This document shows, piece after piece, positions 1 to 11,153 of a stretch of 64,000 nucleotides of DNA (within the stretch, counting starts at the first letter, position 1; every line of letters begins with the position of its first letter). The DNA comes from Schistocerca nitens. Its lineage: Eukaryota; Arthropoda; Insecta; Orthoptera; Acrididae. The DNA lies in the NCBI RefSeq assembly GCF_023898315.1, contig NC_064616.1, positions 545,715,602 through 545,779,601 on the forward strand. The letters are read 5' to 3'. Position numbers and translations under genes: made by a program. The notes under the pieces were generated by a model. It did not search any database. It was not told where the DNA came from and was given only the letters and a program-made list of their open reading frames with translations.

Positions 1-2600
1 GGTACAAGATATCTTCCGCCACGCATCGGATACTGACTTTGGAGTATGTATGTATGTGCAGATATAAATAGATGTAAATAGGGTAATTCTCGCGTCCGTC
101 GGCCGTCGTAATTTAATATCTATATTGTTATTGTTATTATTATTTTTTTGATTGTTGCCGACTTACGTGGTGGGCCTTATTAAAAATGATATTTAAGTTG
201 AACAATGTAATAAACTTTTCATATTAATTTCTTCGGCTAGTCAGTTCACTTTAGAGCAAGAAATGTTTAGTTATTAATTAAAATTGCGGCCCACACACGC
301 GCGAGAGTATTTTTCTTACCTCCATTAACCATTGTATTGTAGTCAGAGTCCTGGCTCTGGCTCTCGGCTATGGTACTGAAAATAAGAATCTTAAAGCTAA
401 GTATTTTCTGCAACGTCGGGCGGCTGTGGAGAAAAATTAATATTATACTAATAGCGAGCGAGTTTTCAGCTTCCGCTAATTTTTCATAACTTACTATCGC
501 CACGTAATGGCGTCGTTGGCTGCATCGGCCGCTGCGATTGTTGAGCTGTAAATTACTTGAATGCAGGCTAATTCAAGGAAGGCGGACATGAAATCGGGAT
601 CACCTCTTACAAATTAAAAGTGCACAATAATATTAAATCAGTATATTATATGCTTAACTCATACAAATATGCTTACATTTGTCAGCACACGCAAGATGTC
701 CCTCTAGACACATTCAAGACAAAAGAAGAAGTGAAGTCGACTAAAAAAAATTAACAAAAGAGCGTATCTTGTCGTCTCTTTAGATCATTCTGTCATAAAT
801 TATTTCTTTGCAATCTAAACCTACACAGAGTAATTATTATTTTACGGCTACATGATAAAAATTTGGCACTGGGGACGCTATATTGCCCCCCGAAATGTTT
901 ATGTCATAAAAAATGTTCGTGTTTTTTGACATAAATATTTCCTCTTTTATGTCCACAGTGTCCACACGCAGATTTTTCTTTCACAGTTTACATATGTCAC
1001 ATCGTATATTTAAAGCGTTGAATTACTGAGGTGTGTGGTCCACAAAGTGTAATACAGATGAAGTTCAAGGCATACAACCACGAGTTAGTCCGGAATATTT
1101 GAAGTCCCAGGCGTGTCAACTGTTCGCTCCCCATTTGGCGCGGCCGTAGGGAAACCTGGGGAAAACCTCGGCGGAGCGACAGACTAACTGCTTTGGTCAC
1201 TTTCACTTAATTGTTTCTGGAATGTCATTGGAGTACAGGATGTGCATACAAATATTTTTGTTGCACTATACAAAAAATGAGGTCATTATAACAATTGATT
1301 GCGGTGTCGTTGATGATCTACGCCGCGACGTTTGGCTCGCGACGGCGTCGGTTGGTGTGTTCGGTGCTCGGCGTTCGCGGCGGCTGCGGAGAGGTCAACG
1401 CCCGCTCGACGCCAGCGTGTCTCTCGCCGTCGCGGAACGTCAGAATCAGCTGATCGGCTTCACCGTTGGCGATGCGCTTCTGTCTCGCCCGGGCGTGGCG
1501 GAGTGGGATGATATTCGCCCCCCGCTCTTGTTGGCAGTGTTGGCTCTGCTACGCATCTCCGACGTAGTACATGAAACATACACACAACCAACGTAATATT
1601 TGTTTCCCGCTGCAGATGGTTACGCTAGTGGGAAAGAAGCATTTATTAGTGCGGCAGTTGTTGTTAAGCTTTCGCCAGTTTCCGAGTGTCAATCTAGCAC
1701 TGTCTTGCAGAATACATGACATGGACCTTCTCCCGTGAATGCAGTTTTGATGCAATACTGTTTTCATTACACGTCAGTTTTTGTCTTGACAAAATTATTT
1801 GCGTTTTCGCCGCACTCGCAGGCACTGGTGAGTGTCCCAATATGAGCTTAGCACAAACATTCGCCGTTTCTGCGGTCGCTGCCTTGCAACAGTCCACGCA
1901 TCGCATTCCAATCTCGCATTGTTGTACTCACTGAAATTACAGTCTGTCCCATAAATATTGACTGTGGGTTCACTTCACGTTAACAGTTCACATTTATAAG
2001 CAAATTCACAGTTTTTCGTGCGTAATATTGGCGTTTGGCGTCCTTACCGCTGTTGAACGTTCAATACTAGCACTTCACTGTCCGTATCACAGTTTCACCT
2101 TCACAGTTTTTCACACTGCTTAAAGTAACTGTTTCGATTAGTTCACAAACACTATTGTATTTCATTCAGCCTGAACTGGATTTTGGCTCGTGCTGGATTT
2201 TACCAGTCTCTCGCACTAATTATCTCTTTTCATTTTCCACTTAGAGTGGTACTTGCCTTCAGATTTTTTGACTATACAATTGTATTTCCGTCTCATCTGA
2301 GGTAAGTCCCCATGTCCTGTCTGCCCACTCATTGCGTACTTGCCCTCCAGAGCCAGGCTCGACTTCACAAAACTTTGCCTCTCGCATTATTGTAGACATT
2401 TTATAATCTAGGCCTAGCGTGCAAGTTCCTAGATTAATGTTAGATTTGTGACTTTTGTTTGCACTACAAATTCGTGCAAATCTCTGCCTTAGCAGATGGC
2501 AATATATTTTAACAGTGCTTAGCGGTAGTCGCGTTTACTGATTTGCTTTGTACCTTGTCCACAACACATGAGGTACCTTGGGTGATGTACACCCTGCACT
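1..2600. other. Unresolved sequence, possibly the 3' part of an LTR element
   Basis: No gene is supported. The stretch includes a C-run near 887-891 that reads as a G-run on the minus strand, like a polypurine tract. It also has a GC-rich patch (about 1310-1560) standing out from AT-rich surroundings, where a 124-codon open frame exists without recognisable domains. The position downstream of a minus-strand gypsy gag-protease unit makes a 3' untranslated region and LTR possible. I could not find a matching second LTR in the window, so this remains inference. Confidence 0.3.
898..935. repeat. Short hairpin (inverted repeat)
   Basis: TTTATGTCATAAAAAA at 898-913 is matched in reverse complement by TTTTTTGACATAAA at 922-935. 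The stem is near-perfect with one bulge, and the loop is about 8 bases. It lies next to the C-run near 887-891. It may be a structural feature of a transposable element end; no function is shown. Confidence 0.5.
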
Positions 2601-3018
2601 GATATTGTTAAGTAAATTATGATTGAGCATATTTCAAGATCGATATAGACATAAATACCTGAAACGACTTATACACTATAATATTGAATTTCATAAGTTG
2701 CATTACTATTACAGTTCAAAAATATTCATGATACACTCATGAAAAATTCTTTCATCGTTACATGCTGTTGAATTTTTTTTAAAGTATTTTTAAAGCATTT
2801 TTCAACATGAAATTTTTAACATATTCTTAAACCTACGTTCATTTTTTCTTCAAAATGCAATTGCTTAAAAATACTATTATTCCTTAACATCTACAAAATT
2901 GAATCGCACTAATCTTGTGTGCATCATTGTTTTTAAATGTTACACTAAAATCTTAACATTTACACACAGAGAAAAAAAATACACTATAAACTTAACCTAC
3001 TACACACAAATGTAAAAG
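2601..3018. other. AT-rich gap, nothing recognised
   Basis: This is AT-rich, low-complexity-leaning sequence directly downstream (on the minus strand) of the truncated pol frame. No reverse transcriptase, RNase H or integrase coding is visible in any frame where an intact gypsy element would carry it. Confidence 0.6.
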
Positions 3019-3981
3019 TTAATCTACTGAGCGAACTTCTTTAAGTCTTTGTAAGTATTTTCTTGTTTCCTTCGTAATTGCCTCCTCCTTTGACCACGGG
3101 ATGGTGTAGTTTGCGTGACAGAAAGTATCGTGAGGTACCACTTCGATGTTATAGGTGTAGCCCTCGATAACACCGGGTTTTTCCGAAAACACATTCTCAT
3201 AATCTGTAAGTAGCTGAGTCAATTCGTTTTGTTGTGCTTCAGTCAAATGTTCTGACTCTCTGACTTTCATGGCTATCAGTTTCGTTTTTTCCTCTTTATC
3301 TTCAGTAATAAATTCTTTATAATATGTTTGTCTTGTACTTAAGTCAGAATATAAATTCATTATCTGTATTCCTTCGAATCTCGATTGAAAGCTCCGGCAA
3401 TATTTACCGTGCACGTCCCGTGTCCTCAACAACGGCAAAATTACACGTCTATTCTCATTCATAAGGCTTACTACCCCGCACAAGAGGTCGATTTTTGCAT
3501 CCCTCTGGCGTAAAAATTCCATCCCCAGGATGCAAGCAACACCTAATCCCTTAACTACCAGGAACGAGCTTTTCATTGCTTCATTTCCTACCGTAAACTC
3601 GACTTGCACCTGGTGCTTTATGATATGAGATTGTGCACCTATTGCACCTGTAACACGACAATTCTTCACTGGCAATACTGGTATTCTATTATTTTGACTC
3701 AAGTACTTGTAAAAATTTGCGCTCATGACATTGGTTGACGCACCGGTATCGACTATTATGTGTATTGGTGCTCCATACATATCTGCTTGCAATACAGCCT
3801 GCACAACACTTTTGTCGGTTCGGTAACATTTCTGCGGTATGTCTACAAGTTTCTTTTCTATTTTTGTTCCTTCATTGTATCTCAGCATACAAAGTTTATG
3901 GCTGTCATCCGTGAATGTGCCCTCACTACACCATCCTGCAGCCAACAACGGAGAGCGTATTGTGGCTGTCTTTAGTTTAAC
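3019..3981 (-). CDS. Ty3/gypsy-type pol fragment: aspartic protease, truncated before RT
   Basis: This frame is open for 310 codons from a TTG at 3948 to the stop, and also open upstream to the frameshift heptamer at 3981-3975. It has no convincing ATG, so I read it as translated by -1 frameshifting from gag. The retropepsin core is visible: IIVDTGAS active-site loop, then ILGMEFL near the C-terminal side of the domain, then a linker (FSEKPGV) that in gypsy elements leads into reverse transcriptase. The frame stops about 20 codons after PWSKEEAITKE, exactly where RT would begin. Catalytic D-T-G is intact. In the family the product matures Gag and Pol within particles. A recently truncated element is the simplest explanation; a retained Gag-protease gene is the alternative. 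Confidence 0.8.
   Translation of the reverse strand, partial: VKLKTATIRSPLLAAGWCSEGTFTDDSHKLCMLRYNEGTKIEKKLVDIPQKCYRTDKSVVQAVLQADMYGAPIHIIVDTGASTNVMSANFYKYLSQNNRIPVLPVKNCRVTGAIGAQSHIIKHQVQVEFTVGNEAMKSSFLVVKGLGVACILGMEFLRQRDAKIDLLCGVVSLMNENRRVILPLLRTRDVHGKYCRSFQSRFEGIQIMNLYSDLSTRQTYYKEFITEDKEEKTKLIAMKVRESEHLTEAQQNELTQLLTDYENVFSEKPGVIEGYTYNIEVVPHDTFCHANYTIPWSKEEAITKETRKYLQRLKEVRSVD
3939..3981 (-). promoter_or_regulatory. Programmed -1 ribosomal frameshift signal (gag-pol)
   Basis: On the minus strand the last gag codons contain the heptamer G TTA AAC (3981-3975), immediately followed by the gag TAA stop. After a six-base spacer, CAGCCACAA (3968-3960) can pair with TTGTTGGCTG (3948-3939), with one bulged T and an 11-base loop. 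A one-base backward slip places the ribosome exactly in the protease frame, which is open from there on. G UUA AAC fits the X XXY YYZ type only loosely in its first base, but such heptamers are known to work. Confidence 0.7.
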
Positions 3982-6242
3982 GGATGAGCATTAGTGGGTT
4001 GACAGTTGTCTGTCACTTCCACTAACCTCACATTGTGGTTCTGGTGGTTGTTGTTGCTACTGTTGGGTTGGCCGCCCTGCCTCCCCGATGGTGTATTTTG
4101 ATATTGTGTATGGCCCTGGTGTTGCGGTGGTCGGTTGTAACTTCCTGACATGTTCTGTGACGAACCTGGGTTGGCGTTCCATTGTGGCGCTGTATGTTGC
4201 CACTGTGGTGTCGGTTCATTACAACCACGCCACTGGTTTCGGTTGTTCCGCCATTGCGGATTGCCGTTACCATTATATCCATTACTCATGCGTCCATCAT
4301 GATGTCTCTTTCGATTTTGACGATTATAACCGTTGCCGTTATAACCATTGCCATTGTTTGTGCCTCGATTCTGTTGCCGGTGCTCTTGCCTATTCCCGTT
4401 ACCATTTGGTACCAAGTTACTACCATTACTGTGGCTGCTATTGTAATCGGCTTTTTGTTGATTACAGCCTGCATGGTTCCACTTGTTTTCGGTTTTCATA
4501 TCTTCGATCAATAAGTCAACAGAATCCACTATTTCCATGAATTGTTCTATATCGTATTCCGGCACATTGATGAAATATCTTTTAATTTCACTGGGAAACT
4601 TCATTTTTATTAATCTGATTATGTCACGATCGGACATTGGCTCGTCCCAGTACCTGGTTTTGTTTATATACTTTTCGAAATATTTGCGTAACGTTCCCAT
4701 CTTAGGATTGTACATTTCTGGACTGTACAACTCCTTTCGTAGTCTTTCTTGGACGCTATCGGACCAGAATTTTTGCAAGAATGCACCTTCAAACTGTTGC
4801 ATCGTTAGACATTTTTCGGACACGTCGGTGGCCCACAGTGCCGCGTCACCTTGAATAAAGGAGACCACGAACTGTATTCTTTGTTTTTCCGTCCATGTCC
4901 TGGGAAACACATTCCTGAAACTCTTAATAAATACAACAGGGTGGACATTTCGTTTTTCGCTATTGAAGGGTTGGAATGTCCTGTGTTTTATTACATTGTC
5001 CTCTTTTTTGCACGTCTGATTGCTACATTCTGGGACATTCATCACTTCGTGATGTGCGCTGCGCGGTATCGCATGTTGTTCGTGCTCATAATTCGCATTA
5101 GGTTGCGGTTGCGCACTCGTACCCTGCATACCGTCAGCGTTATTACAGTAATCAGTACGCGGAGTCGGATTCATGATCTGTCCGCCACTGTTTACATTGC
5201 TTTCCAACGCAGACAGTCTCCGCGCGACCTCCTGTTGCCAATTTGGCAACTCCGCTGTCACACGGGACTTGATCTTTGCTAATTCGGCATGTAGTGCGGC
5301 AGCGCTATCGTCAATATTTACACTCGCGGCCGCAGTCGCTTGTTCTACAGCTGTTTTTACATCGCTTTCAATCTTTGCAGATATCTCGCGATCCTTTACT
5401 TCTAGCCATTCATTTAATTCTTTTTCTACTTTTTGAGCTTGCACTTCCAAATATGCGTCAATACTTTTCCGTGCATCTATCTCCACATTATCTACGCGGT
5501 TGGTTAAAGTCTGGACATTATCTTCAAGCCTAGCCTGCGATATCGGTAGTTTTTGCATCTCGCCGGCCAAGCTTTGCACAAGATCGGGGATTTCTTTGCA
5601 CGCGTCCCGCATCTCGGCTAGTTCGCTTTGGATACTGTCGAGTTTTGCTTCACTGCGCTGCTCTTGCTCAATGAGCTTTTGCGTTAATTTTTTCTCCTGC
5701 TCATGCAGCATCTGAGCCAGTTTTTCGTCTCTTTGTTTTTCCCTCTGTTCTGACATTCTTTCTTTTTCCCTTTCTTTCTGTTCTCTTTCTTGCTCTTGCT
5801 CATAGAGCATCTGAGCCAGTTTCTCGTCTCTTTGTTTTTCGCTCTGTTCTGACATTCTTTCTTTTTCCCTTTCTTTCTGTTCTCTTTGTTGCTCTTGCTC
5901 ATGGAGCATCTGAGCCAGTTTCTGATCTCTCTCCCTATCTCTTTCTTCTAACCTGCGCAGAAATTCTGCAAATGGGTCTGCAATCGGTGAGCATACTGGT
6001 GCCCCGCTTAATCTAGCACTCGATTGGCCCCCCTGCCCAGGCAGTGGAGTTGTTACTCTATTCCCATTCTGCTGTGGAGCGTCATTCACCGACCACAGAT
6101 CCTCGCCTCGCGCTCCGGAAATTATGTTATCCGAGGCGGTGGCTTGGGATTCGTTTACGTATTGCAAATGATCCTCACTTTCCATATTAACAGAATTTTG
6201 TTCTTCTGGTACGGATGCTTTAGCTTGTCCTATCTTACCCAT
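3972..6242 (-). CDS. gag: Ty3/gypsy-type Gag polyprotein, intact 756 aa
   Basis: A long uninterrupted frame begins at an ATG (6242) and ends TAA at 3972. The N-terminal third is polar, followed by a highly charged E/K/R/Q coiled coil containing a 33-residue tandem repeat. Next comes a capsid-like region with the retrotransposon-gag pattern (FQPFNSEK, then QGDAALW, then a FLQKFW stretch). The tail is rich in N, G, Q and R (repeated NGNGYN), and replaces the usual CCHC zinc knuckle, which I do not see. Gag forms cytoplasmic particles that package element RNA. It is unusually intact for this window, while RT, RNase H and integrase are missing. Upstream, only about 25 bases separate the ATG from a LINE relic, so no 5' LTR is present. 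Confidence 0.85.
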   Translation of the reverse strand: MGKIGQAKASVPEEQNSVNMESEDHLQYVNESQATASDNIISGARGEDLWSVNDAPQQNGNRVTTPLPGQGGQSSARLSGAPVCSPIADPFAEFLRRLEERDRERDQKLAQMLHEQEQQREQKEREKERMSEQSEKQRDEKLAQMLYEQEQEREQKEREKERMSEQREKQRDEKLAQMLHEQEKKLTQKLIEQEQRSEAKLDSIQSELAEMRDACKEIPDLVQSLAGEMQKLPISQARLEDNVQTLTNRVDNVEIDARKSIDAYLEVQAQKVEKELNEWLEVKDREISAKIESDVKTAVEQATAAASVNIDDSAAALHAELAKIKSRVTAELPNWQQEVARRLSALESNVNSGGQIMNPTPRTDYCNNADGMQGTSAQPQPNANYEHEQHAIPRSAHHEVMNVPECSNQTCKKEDNVIKHRTFQPFNSEKRNVHPVVFIKSFRNVFPRTWTEKQRIQFVVSFIQGDAALWATDVSEKCLTMQQFEGAFLQKFWSDSVQERLRKELYSPEMYNPKMGTLRKYFEKYINKTRYWDEPMSDRDIIRLIKMKFPSEIKRYFINVPEYDIEQFMEIVDSVDLLIEDMKTENKWNHAGCNQQKADYNSSHSNGSNLVPNGNGNRQEHRQQNRGTNNGNGYNGNGYNRQNRKRHHDGRMSNGYNGNGNPQWRNNRNQWRGCNEPTPQWQHTAPQWNANPGSSQNMSGSYNRPPQHQGHTQYQNTPSGRQGGQPNSSNNNHQNHNVRLVEVTDNCQPTNAHPLN
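5708..5908 (-). repeat. 99-bp tandem repeat within gag coiled coil
   Basis: The motif GCATCTGAGCCAG recurs at about 5708, 5807 and 5906, giving a period of 99 bp (33 codons). This makes two full units plus the start of a third. It encodes the charged heptad-like segment of Gag (EKQRDEKLAQML recurring). Being a multiple of three, copy-number change keeps the frame. Confidence 0.85.
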
Positions 6243-6264
6243 AATAAATTCACTTTAAGCCACT

Positions 6265-7756
6265 GACAAATCATACAATAAAGCATACTTCTTTCTATGT
6301 ATTCGCAATCATTACATTTGTCTATGTTAAGGGACAGTTGCCACTCCCTGCACCAAGTGCCTATCCGCTGCAGATCTTCCTGCATTTCGCTACAATTTTC
6401 TAATGCTGCAACTTCTCTGTATACTACAGCATCATCCGCGAAAAGCCGCATGGAACTTCCGACACTATCTACTAGGTCATTTATATATATTGTGAAAAGC
6501 AATAGTCCCATAATACTCCCCTGTGGCACGCCAGAGGTTACTTTAACGTCTGTAGACGTCTCTCCATTGATAACAACATGCTGTGTTCTGTTTGCTAAAA
6601 ACTCTTCAATCCAGCCACACAGCTGGTCTGATATTCCGTAGGCTCTTACTTTGTTTATCAGGCGACAGTGCGGAACTGTATCGTACGCCTTCCGGAAGTC
6701 AAGAAAAATAGCATCTACCTGGGAGCCAGTATCTAATATTTTCTGGGTCTCGTGAACAAATAAAGCGAGTTGGGTCTCACACGATTGCTGTTTACGGAAT
6801 CCATGTAGATTCCTACAGAGTAGATTCTGGGTTTCCACAAACGACATGATACTCGAGCAAAAAACATGTTCTAAAATTCTACAACAGATCGACGTCAGAG
6901 ATATAGGTCTATAGTTTTGCGCATCTGCTCGACGACCCTTCTTGAAGACTGGGACTACCTGTGCTCTTTTCCAATCATTTGGAACCCTCCGTTCCTCTAG
7001 AGACTTGCGGTACACGGCTGTTAGAAGGGGGGCAAGTTCTTTCGCGTACTCTGTGTAGAGTCGAATTGGTATCCCGTCAGGTCCAGTGGACTTTCCTCTG
7101 TTGAGTGATTCCAGTTGCTTTTCTATTCCTTGGACACTTATTTCGATGTCAGCCATTTTTTCGTTTGTGCGAGGATTTAGAGAAGGAACTGCAGTGCGGT
7201 CTTCCTCTGTGAAACAGCTTTGGAAATAGGTGTTTAGTATTTCAGCTTTACGCGTGTCATCCTCTGTTTCTATGCCATCATCAACCCGGAGTGTCTGGAT
7301 ATGCTGTTTCGAGCCACTTACTGATTTAACGTAAGACCAGAACTTCCTAGGATTTTCTGTCAAGTCGGTACATAGAATTTTACTTTCGAATTCACTGAAC
7401 GCTTCACGCATAGCCCTCCTTACGCTAACTTTGACATCGTTTAGCTTCTGTTTGTCTGAGAGGTTTTGGCTGCGTTTAAACTAGGAGTGAAGCTCTCTTT
7501 GCTTTCGCAGCAGTTTCCTAACTTTGTTGTTGTACCACGGTGGGTTTTTCCCGTCCCTCAAAGTTTTACTCGGCACGTACCTGTCTAAAACGCATTTTAC
7601 AATTGCCTTGAACTTTTTCCATAAACAATCAACATTGTCAGTGTCGGAACAGAAATTTTCGTTTTGATCTGTTAGGTAGCCTGAAATCTGCCTTCTATTA
7701 CTCTTGCTAAACAGATAAACCTTCCTCCCTTTTTTTGTATTCCTATTAACTTCCAT
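6265..7756 (-). pseudogene. Non-LTR retrotransposon reverse transcriptase relic (CR1/Jockey-like)
   Basis: Read on the minus strand, the frame starts inside a region after the endonuclease (NPPWYNNKVRKLLRKQ). It passes one in-frame TAG at 7483-7481 and continues through the RT domain: STGPDGIP, NYRPISLT, LHGFRKQQSCETQL, IFLDFRKAYDTVPH, SGVPQGSIMG and the catalytic FADDA. It is truncated at both ends. On the 3' side it breaks off within a TTATTGTATGA sequence and joins the leader of the gypsy gag unit at about 6265. Two other fragments of the same family lie at 14638-15313 and 31099-31607. It is non-functional. Confidence 0.85.
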
Positions 7757-7765
7757 ATTCAGGGA

Positions 7766-9180
7766 TGCTGAAACGGCCTTATGTAGTGAAAGAAGAGCTC
7801 AATATCGGCTCTCATGCGACCCGACGTCTATGTTCCTCTGATTTAGAGAAGCCGGTGCTATCAGTGACGCAGCTTAGTAGTGAAACGAAACATGAAGAAA
7901 CAGAATTCAGCTACAGTTTTCTTTTCGTGAGATGTGCATTCACACTCTGTAAAAAATTGCGGGAAATCTGGCAGTGAAACAGATTTTTCGCCCTTCGAGT
8001 GAAAACGCGACGGTGCTGTTTCTTTACCAGCGAAAGGCTTGTGAGCCTGTCGATGAGAGCAGCAGTGTACAGGGTAGTTCTGAAGGAATAGCAAGGTATT
8101 TATTTATGTAGACAGGATCATTTATGTTCGTTATAGTGTATATTACTTTCCTGTCCCACCAAGAAATGCTTACTGAATAGGTCATAGACAGACTGATCGA
8201 ATATTGAATCTCGGGTAGGCTTAAAATACATTGTCCTTCTTCCTTTTTTCTTCAGCAGGCTATTGATTTTTCTCTGCCCAAGAACGAAACATTACGTCTG
8301 TTACAAATAATTAGTAAGTCAAATTATTTAATAAATAAATTATGAATAGGGAAAGGTGGGGATAAATGACACAGCCGGGCGCCGCATTACCAGGAATGCA
8401 GAACGACTGGGGAGGTCCGCTTTGCAGCAACAGCAGGCAGCAGGCAGCGGTGTCGCTACCTCCTGCGCGTCGCTACTGCCCTGGTACCACCAGCACCGAT
8501 TGAGACGTAGTCTTCACCCTTGAGGACATCAGAGACGCGAACGACGACGCTGACTGCAGATACCCTCTGGATATGATGAATCTTACACACGAACGAACGT
8601 CACACTGTACATAGAAACATCATCAGTTTCATATACGAAGCGGCTACTCAGATATCACATTACTTGTAGGGTTGTAGTCCAGAATGATAAATCCACTCTG
8701 GTCTCTTGCGGGAGCAATTAGTGTAGTAATGTGAGAGGAGAGTATTTACAGAGGAGTATGAACAGTTATTCATGTCTTGTGTAGTTTTTGATTCCGAATC
8801 CACTATAAAGTGTGTGTCGTAAACATTAAAATCATGGGTAAAAACTTTGCATTTCATTTGCCTCTTCTGCGCCATAACAGCAGAATGCTTCAAGGTAAAG
8901 AGTGGAGAACGCTATCTCAATCACGCGATGCCAACAGGGGAAAACTTTAATAAATGATTTATATAGTAGGAGGCGAGTGTGCTTCCGGAAGGTGGCAGGA
9001 CTGATTAATCGTTTTATCCAAAAAAATTAGAGTATGTAGACTACTGAGTCATGTATGCATTGTCTTGTATCTAGTGACAATCAGATGAGAACGTTTCGAT
9101 GCAAAATGATAAAGGACAGAATGTGGGCCACAGTACTGACAGTACTGTTGTAACGTGAATGGCAACGATGTAAAAAAAGA
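7766..9180. other. Unresolved non-coding stretch
   Basis: No domain-bearing frame is visible on either strand. A GC-richer block around 8380-8560 stands out from AT-rich sequence. The inverted-duplication homology begins at the right edge of this stretch. Confidence 0.5.
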
Positions 9181-10924
9181 TGCGACTAGCTGTTGCCCTG
9201 TGGCCCTGGTCGCTAATTCTGCAATAGGCCTCGATAAATCAATGTGGAAATTATCTTACTTGCTTACTTTGTTGAATTATATGAGGAAGTAGCGAGCTTT
9301 TAATATCTGCACCAGCAAGGGAGTGCAGGCAACCCAAATACTGAAAAATAACTAGGAAAGCAACCTCAAATACATAATTATTAGCGGACGTTTTTTTCTG
9401 AATCAAGCAGTACAGTAGCAAAAGGAGACACTTGTGTTATTAAGCAACATATTATGACACAGGGGCTAAAGAGAATGTCACTTACTTGCCCAGTGGAACA
9501 TTCTGTACCATAACGAATTCCGATGGAAATGGACAATACAGAACATTCAGCTAACTCATTTACTGAATAACTGGGTGTAAAAAGACGTTGCCATAACATA
9601 ACTTTGTCATTTGTCAGCAGCATCTGCAGAGCGACAAGCAGATAAATCTTCATATTCAGTTGTCCTGCAGTTTTTATGTCATTGTATAAACAGTATTCGA
9701 GACTCGTTAATAAAATTACAAATATTTCATGGAAGTTGCTTTCACACTGTGTGACCTGATCTGCGAAAGTGACAAAGTTAAAACACATTTACTCGAAGCA
9801 ATTTTCGATAAAATCAAGAAGCGTGGCTTTTTGAGTGTGTAATATTGTTTAGCGTTCAACATGTCATTTTTGGACATTTTTTGGTTGATATTAAATGACC
9901 GGCCATCACACTATTTTTTATGATGTTGTTATTCAATTTATTACGCAGCACTATGTAGCAACTAAGTATGTTATATGGAACTGTATCAGAAAAAAAAAAT
10001 GCCACAAATATGATAAAAGATTTACACAAGCAAAGATTCATACTGAGTAACTGGAGCCTAACGATACTGAATGTTTTACGTGAACTACTATCACAACACG
10101 TGAGGAACACAGGATGTCAGTTGATCTCTAGTCCAATGTACAGTCGATCACCAGAACAAGATGAGTATCATACTAAGAGGGAACGTCTGACATAAATGTT
10201 CCATGGCCTCAGACATTTCCAGGGGTATAAATGTTTGTATGGTTAAAACTACCGAATTTGAAACCAGGCAACATTATAAGAAATTCAGTGCAAGTTATTC
10301 TAAAATTTGATCCAAGATACAGTAGAACTATATGATAATATGATTTTGTTAACACAACGTACTTTCCTGTATATTATTATATATAACCGCAGATACAGCT
10401 ACGAAACCAAGTTCCATCCATCTGATACAGAATACTGAATTAAGTACTTACACTAGTTTCATTATGCGTAAAGGACTTTTAAAAATTAGTCTCAGTACCA
10501 TCGCTATGATGCACATGGTTAATATACAACGTATCAGTTGCTTAATTTTTATAGCCCTACTATTTTTTACATTTATGATCCACAGCTTCATCTTTCGACA
10601 CTATATTTCGTCCAATGGAGATATAAATATGAACAGCGAAGCAGTTCTCAGAGTAACATTAACTGATATCTTTATCATGGGGATGAAACAAAAATGACTG
10701 GAACTGTTCAAGATCTGCTCCCAGATAGAGAGAAAGCCATATCATTCAGTGGAGAACACATAATTTAGACAAAATCATATATGATTTACAATCATCATAA
10801 AATCGTGGCACATAACAATAATATAGTTGTATCATTGAATATGAAAACTATACTAATTGGTGTGGGATAACAGGTAAAGGAAAACATCACAGCATTTACT
10901 ATGCGTTATTACGCTGTATACAAT

Positions 10925-11153
10925 CGAGCTAGGTGGCGCAGGTGTTAGCACACTGGAGTCGAGAGGACGACGGTTCAATCCCAGGACCAACCATCCGGAT
11001 TTAGGTTTTCCGCGATTTCTCTAAATCGCTTCAGGCAAAACCGGGATTCTTGCTTTTAAAGGATACGGCCGAATTCCTTTCCCAACTTTCCCTAATCCGA
11101 TGGTACCGATGATCTTCCTGTTTGGTCCTTTCCCCCAAATCAATCAACCAACC
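10925..11153 (+). mobile_element. tRNA-derived SINE, second family (shared by both arms)
   Basis: The pol III-type A-box-like start GGTGGCGCAGGTGTTAGCAC is followed by a B-box-like GGTTCAATCCC, then a conserved tail ending in a CAATCAACCAACC stretch. The same element sits at the matching place in the right arm (60169-60401, opposite strand), and a 3' fragment lies at 47675-47797. The shared location means it was inserted before the arms were duplicated. Confidence 0.8.

Noticed and set aside
1222..1596. 124-codon frame in a GC-rich patch as a host gene
   Set aside because: No domain, no splice structure recognised, and overlapping frames on the other strand; GC-rich sequence yields long frames by chance.
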